Origin: Mimachlamys varia
Taxonomy: Eukaryota; Mollusca; Bivalvia; Pectinida; Pectinidae
NCBI GenBank assembly: GCA_947623455.1
Contig: OX392538.1
Coordinates: 37,060,001 to 37,124,000 of the forward strand
DNA: 64,000 nt
Direction of reading: 5' to 3'
Made by a program: the position numbers and the translations under genes. Below the pieces are notes generated by a model. The model was not told the DNA's origin. It did not search any database and saw only the letters and a list, made by a program, of their open reading frames with translations. Position 1 is the first letter of the stretch. Every line of letters starts with the position of its first letter. This document shows positions 58,401 through 64,000 of the stretch, one piece after another.

Positions 58401-61400
58401 TACTGTAGAAAGTGTTTGTGACCAGGTACCTTAATGTACTATAGAAAGTGTTTGTGACCAGGTATTTCAATGTACTATAGAAAGTGTTTGTGACCAGGTA
58501 TTTCAATGTACTGTAGAAAGTGTTTGTGACCAGGTATTTCAATGTACTGTAGAAAGTGTTTGTGACCAGATATCTCAATGTACTGTAGAAAGTGTTTGTG
58601 ACCAGATATCTCAATGTACTGTAGAAAGTGTTTGTGACCAGATATCTCAATGTACTGTAGAAAGTGTTTGTGACCAGATATCTCAATGTACATTATTGTA
58701 CTATAGAAAGATTTTGTGACCAGATATATCAATGTACATTATTTTACTATAGACAATGTTTGTAACCAGATATCTCAATGTACATTATTGTACTATAGAA
58801 AGTGTTTGTGACCAGATATCTCAATGTACTGTAGAAAGTGTTTGTGACCAGGTATCTCAATGTAATATCGTAAGTGTTGGTGACCAGATATCTCAATGTA
58901 CTATAGAAAGTGTTTGTGACCAGGTATCTCAATGTACTATAGAAAGTGTTTGTGACAAGATATCTCAATGTACTATAGAAAGTGTTTGTGACCAGATATC
59001 TCAATGTACTATAGAAAGTGTTTATGATCAGGTACCTCAATGTACTATAGAAAGTGTTTGTGACCAGATATCTCAATGTACTATAGAAAGTGTTTGTGAC
59101 AAGATATCTCAATGTACTATAGAAAGTGTTGTGACCAGGTATTTCAATGTACTATAGAAAGTGTTTGTGACCAGGTATCAAAATGTACTATAGAAAGTGT
59201 TTGTGACCAGGTATTTCAATGTACTGTAGAAAGTGTTTGTGACCAGATATCTCAATGTACTGTAGAAAGTGTTTGTGACCAGATATCTCAATGTACTGTA
59301 GAAAGTGTTTGTGACCGGATATCTCAATGTACTGTAGAAAGTGTTTGTGACCAGATATCTCAATGTACTGTAGAAAGTGTTTGTGACCAGGTATCTCAAT
59401 GTACTATAGAAAGTGTTTGTGACCAGATATTTCAATGTACTGTAGAAAGTGTTTGTGACCAGATATCTCAATGTACTATAGAAAGTGTTTGTGACCAGGT
59501 ATCTCAGTGTACTATAGAAAGTGTTTGTGACAAGATATCTCAATGTACTATAGAAAGTGTTTGTGACCAGATATCTCAATGTACTATAGAAAGTGTTTGT
59601 GACCAGATATCTCAATGTACATTATTGTACTATAGAAAGTTTTTGTGACCAGATATCTCAATGTACATTATTGTACTATAGACAGTTTTTGTGACCAGAT
59701 ATCTCAATCTACATTATTGTACTATAGAAAGTGTTTGTAACCAGATATCTCAATGTACATTATTGTACTATAGAAAGTGTTTGTGACCAGATATCTCAAT
59801 GTACTGTAGAAAGTGTTTGTGACCAGGTATCTCAATGTAATATCGTAAGTGTTTGTGACCATTTATTTCAATGTACTATAGAAAGTGTTTGTGACCAGGT
59901 ATTAAAATGTACTATAGAAAGTGTTTGTGACCAGATATTTCAATGTACTATAGAAAGTGTTTGTGACCAGATATCTCAATGTACTATAGAAAGTGTTTGT
60001 GACCAGATATCTCAATGTACTATAGAAAGTGTTTATGATCAGGTACCTCAATGTACTATAGAAAGTGTTTGTGACCAGATATCTCAATGTACTATAGAAA
60101 GTGTTTGTGACAAGATATCTCAATGTACTATAGAAAGTGTTGTGACCAGGTATTTCAATGTACTATAGAAAGTGTTTGTGACCAGGTATCAAAATGTACT
60201 ATAGAAAGTGTTTGTGACCAGGTATTTCAATGTACTGTAGAAAGTGTTTGTGACCAGATATCTCAATGTACTGTAGAAAGTGTTTGTGACCAGATATCTC
60301 AATGTACTGTAGAAAGTGTTTGTGACCGGATATCTCAATGTACTGTAGAAAGTGTTTGTGACCAGATATCTCAATGTACTGTAGAAAGTGTTTGTGACCA
60401 GGTATCTCAATGTACTATAGAAAGTGTTTGTGACCAGATATTTCAATGTACTGTAGAAAGTGTTTGTGACCAGATATCTCAATGTACTATAGAAAGTGTT
60501 TGTGACCAGGTATCTCAGTGTACTATAGAAAGTGTTTGTGACAAGATATCTCAATGTACTATAGAAAGTGTTTGTGACCAGATATCTCAATGTACTATAG
60601 AAAGGGTTTGTGAGCAGGTATCTCAGTGATCTATAGTAAGTGTTTGTGATCAGGTACCTCAATGTACTAAAGTAAGTGTTTGTGACCAGGTATTCAATGT
60701 ACTATAGAAAGTGTTTGTGACCAGATATCTCAATGTACTATAGAAAGTGTTTGTGACCAGATATCTCAATGTAATATAGAAAGTGTTTGTGACCAGATAT
60801 CTCAATGTACTATAGAAAATGTGTGTGACCATTTATTTCAATGTAATATAGAAAGTGTTTGTGACCAGATATCTCAATGTACTATAGAAAGTGTTTGTGA
60901 CCAGATATCTCAATGTACTATAGAAAGTGTTTGTGACCAGATATCTCAATGTACTGTAGAAAGTGTTTGTGACCAGATATCTCAATGTACATTATTGTAC
61001 TATAGAAAGATTTTGTGACCAGATATATCAATGTACATTATTTTACTATAGAAAATGTTTGTAACCAGATATCTCAATGTACATTATTGTACTATAGAAA
61101 GTGTTTGTGACCAGATATCTCAATGTACTGTAGAAAGTGTTTGTGACCAGGTATCTCAATGTAATATCGTAAGTGTTGGTGACCAGATATCTCAATGTAC
61201 TATAGAAAGTGTTTGTGACCAGGTATCTCAATGTACTATAGAAAGTGTTTGTGACAAGATATCTCAATGTACTATAGAAAGTGTTTGTGACCAGATATCT
61301 CAATGTACATTATTGTACTATAGAAAGTTTTTGTGACCAGATATCTCAATGTACATTATTGTACTATAGACAGTTTTTGTGACCAGATATCTCAATCTAC

Positions 61401-64000
61401 ATTATTGTACTATAGAAAGTGTTTGTAACCAGATATCTCAATGTACATTATTGTACTATAGAAAGTGTTTGTGACCAGATATCTCAATGTACTGTAGAAA
61501 GTGTTTGTGACCAGGTATCTCAATGTAATATCGTAAGTGTTTGTGACCATTTATTTCAATGTACTATAGAAAGTGTTTGTGACCAGGTATCAAAATGTAC
61601 TATAGAAAGTGTTTGTGACCAGATATTTCAATGTACTATAGAAAGTGTTTGTGACCAGATATCTCAATGTACTATAGAAAGTGTTTGTGACCAGATATCT
61701 CAATGTACTATAGAAAGTGTTTATGATCAGGTACCTCAATGTACTATAGAAAGTGTTTGTGACCAGATATCTCAATGTACTATAGAAAGTGTTTGTGACA
61801 AGATATCTCAATGTACTATAGAAAGTGTTGTGACCAGGTATTTCAATGTACTATAGAAAGTGTTTGTGACCAGGTATCAAAATGTACTATAGAAAGTGTT
61901 TGTGACCAGGTATTTCAATGTACTGTAGAAAGTGTTTGTGACCAGATATCTCAATGTACTGTAGAAAGTGTTTGTGACCAGATATCTCAATGTACTGTAG
62001 AAAGTGTTTGTGACCGGATATCTCAATGTACTGTAGAAAGTGTTTGTGACCAGATATCTCAATGTACTGTAGAAAGTGTTTGTGACCAGGTATCTCAATG
62101 TACTATAGAAAGTGTTTGTGACCAGATATTTCAATGTACTGTAGAAAGTGTTTGTGACCAGATATCTCAATGTACTATAGAAAGTGTTTGTGACCAGGTA
62201 TCTCAGTGTACTATAGAAAGCGTTTGTGACCAGATATCTCAATGTACTATAGAAAGGGTTTGTGAGCAGGTATCTCAGTGATCTATAGTAAGTGTTTGTG
62301 ACCAGGTACCTCAATGTACTAAAGTAAGTGTTTGTGACCAGGTATTCAATGTACTATAGAAAGTGTTTGTGACCAGATATCTCAATGTACTATAGAAAGT
62401 GTTTGTGACCAGATATCTCAATGTAATATAGAAAGTGTTTGTGACCAGATATCTCAATGTACTATAGAAAATGTGTGTGACCATTTATTTCAATGTAATA
62501 TAGAAAGTGTTTGTGACCAGATATCTCAATGTACTATAGAAAGTGTTTGTGACCAGATATCTCAATGTACTATAGAAAGTGTTTGTGACCAGATATCTCA
62601 ATGTACTATAGAAAGTGTTTGTGACCAGATATCTCAATGTACTATAGAAAGTGTTTGTGACCATGTACCTTAATGTACTATAGAAAGGGTTTGTGATCAG
62701 GTACCTCAATGTACTATAGAAAGTGTTTGTGAGCATGTATCTCAATGTACTATAGAAAGTGTTTGTGACCAGATATGTCAATGTACTGTAGAAAGTGTTT
62801 GTGACCAGGTATCTCAATGTAATATCGTAAGTGTTTGTGACCAGATATCTCAATGTACTATAGAAAGTGTTTGTGACCAGGTATCTCAATGTACTATAGA
62901 AAGTGTTTGTGACCAGATATCTCAATGTACTATAGAAAGTGTTTGTGACCAGATATCTCAATGTACATTATTGTACTATAGAAAGTTTTTGTGACCAGAT
63001 ATCTCAATGTACATTATTGTACTATAGACAGTTTTTGTGACCAGATATCTCAATCTATATTATTGTACTATAGAAAGTGTTTGTAACCAGATATCTCAAT
63101 GTACATTATTGTACTATAGAAAGTGTTTGTGACCAGATATCTCAATGTACTGTAGAAAGTGTTTGTGACCAGGTATCTCAATGTAATATCGTAAGTGTTT
63201 GTGACCATTTATTTCAATGTACTATAGAAAGTGTTTGTGACCAGGTATCTCAATGTACTATAGAAAGTGTTTGTGACCAGATATTTCAATGTACTATAGA
63301 AAGTGTTTGTGACCAGATATCTCAATGTACTATAGAAAGTGTTTGTGACCAGATATCTCAATGTACTATAGAAAGTGTTTATGATCAGGTACCTCAATGT
63401 ACTATAGAAAGTGTTTGTGACCAGATACCTTAATGTACTGTAGAAAGTGTTTGTGACCATGTACCTTAATGTACTATAGAACGTGTTTGTGACCAGGTAT
63501 TTCAATGTACTGTAGAAAGTGTTTGTGACCAGGTATCAAAATGTACTATAGAAAGTGTTTGTGACCAGGTATTTCAATGTACTGTAGAAAGTGTTTGTGA
63601 CCAGATATCTCAATGTACTGTAGAAAGTGTTTGTGACCAGATATCTCAATGTACTGTAGAAAGTGTTTGTGACCAGATATCTCAATGTACTGTAGAAAGT
63701 GTTTGTGACCAGATATCTCAATGTACATTATTGTACTATAGAAAGTTTTTGTGACCAGATATATCAATGTACATTATTTTACTATAGAAAGTGTTTGTAA
63801 CCAGATATCGCAATGTACATTATTGTACTATAGAAAGTGTTTGTGACCAGATATCTCAATGTACTGTAGAAAGTGTTTGTGACCAGGTATCTCAATGTAA
63901 TATCGTAAGTGTTGGTGACCAGATATCTCAATGTACTATAGAAAGTGTTTGTGACCAGGTATCTCAATGTACTATAGAAAGTGTTTGTGACCAGATATCT
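34491..64000 (+). repeat. Main 36-bp minisatellite array with higher-order structure
   Basis: Roughly 800 monomers, continuing past the window edge. A typical monomer is 37292-37327: it begins TGTACTATAGAAAG and contains the 8-bp palindrome AGATATCT. Variants include CTGTAG for CTATAG, AGGTATCT for AGATATCT, TAATATCG and CATTTATTT monomers, and a 46-bp form with 10 extra bases (e.g. 51180-51225). Variants recur in fixed order, giving higher-order units of about 1,011, 1,090, 1,186 and 1,688 bp and long duplications at offsets 7,024 and 8,436/8,400. No stop occurs in one frame per strand (period 12 codons), which yields the many Cys/Gln-rich and Tyr/Thr-rich frames; these are not called as genes. 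Confidence 0.96.
51180..51225 (+). repeat. Example of the 46-bp variant monomer
   Basis: Equals a 36-bp monomer plus TGTACATTAT. It creates GTAC..GTAC symmetry and moves the reading frame by one base. Runs of two to five such monomers recur at regular places, e.g. 34,950-35,160, 39,770-40,060, 46,790-47,090, and mark the ends of higher-order units. Confidence 0.85.

Noticed and set aside
34491..64000. 36-bp repeats with fixed period resembling a CRISPR array
   Set aside because: There are no unique spacers: monomers are directly contiguous. The surrounding DNA is eukaryotic.

Overview
The window is eukaryotic, AT-rich and repeat-dominated. It most likely comes from a marine invertebrate, with a bivalve or other mollusc as best guess. 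The basis is consensus splice sites with a TATA box and an AATAAA signal, metazoan-type LINE and LTR fragments, a Mutator-like domain of the kind seen in aquatic invertebrates, and dispersed repeats of molluscan style. The species is not proven. No bacterial gene, CRISPR array, tRNA or rRNA was found.

Layout. 1-2.7 kb: broken retroelements on the minus strand, namely an LTR-retrotransposon gag with two in-frame stops and a candidate primer-binding site, then a reverse transcriptase remnant interrupted by a 28-bp hAT-like palindrome with its 8-bp target duplication. 4.65-8.43 kb: a 44/52-bp satellite of alternating purine-pyrimidine DNA. 8.435-13.706 kb: a near-intact LINE on the minus strand, inserted in that satellite, which resumes for about 0.3 kb afterwards. 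Its ORF1 and ORF2 share one frame and are separated by a single UAG. 14.9-15.4 kb: the 3' stub of another LINE. 15.5-25.1 kb: copies of a ~1.1-kb module, each with a hairpin, alternating with arrays of a 36-bp minisatellite. 25.13-25.55 kb: a dense cluster of AGGTCA half-sites, partly spaced as perfect DR5. 25.6-33.58 kb: mostly single-copy DNA. It holds a probable small spliced minus-strand gene (TATA box, four exon-like segments, AATAAA) encoding part of a Mutator-like transposase domain, a 380-bp foldback MITE and two short tandem-repeat elements. 33.58-34.49 kb: a truncated module copy. 34.49-64.0 kb: about 29.5 kb of the 36-bp minisatellite, organised as nested higher-order repeats and running off the window edge.

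The convincing protein-coding content is the LINE and the small spliced gene. The many satellite reading frames, open on both strands, are consequences of a 36-bp period divisible by three. The points most worth following are the LINE's apparent dependence on stop-codon readthrough (or another non-AUG route) for ORF2, the hairpin module that keeps company with the 36-bp array (one copy carries array monomers inside its hairpin loop), the tiny hAT palindrome, and the small Mutator-domain gene.
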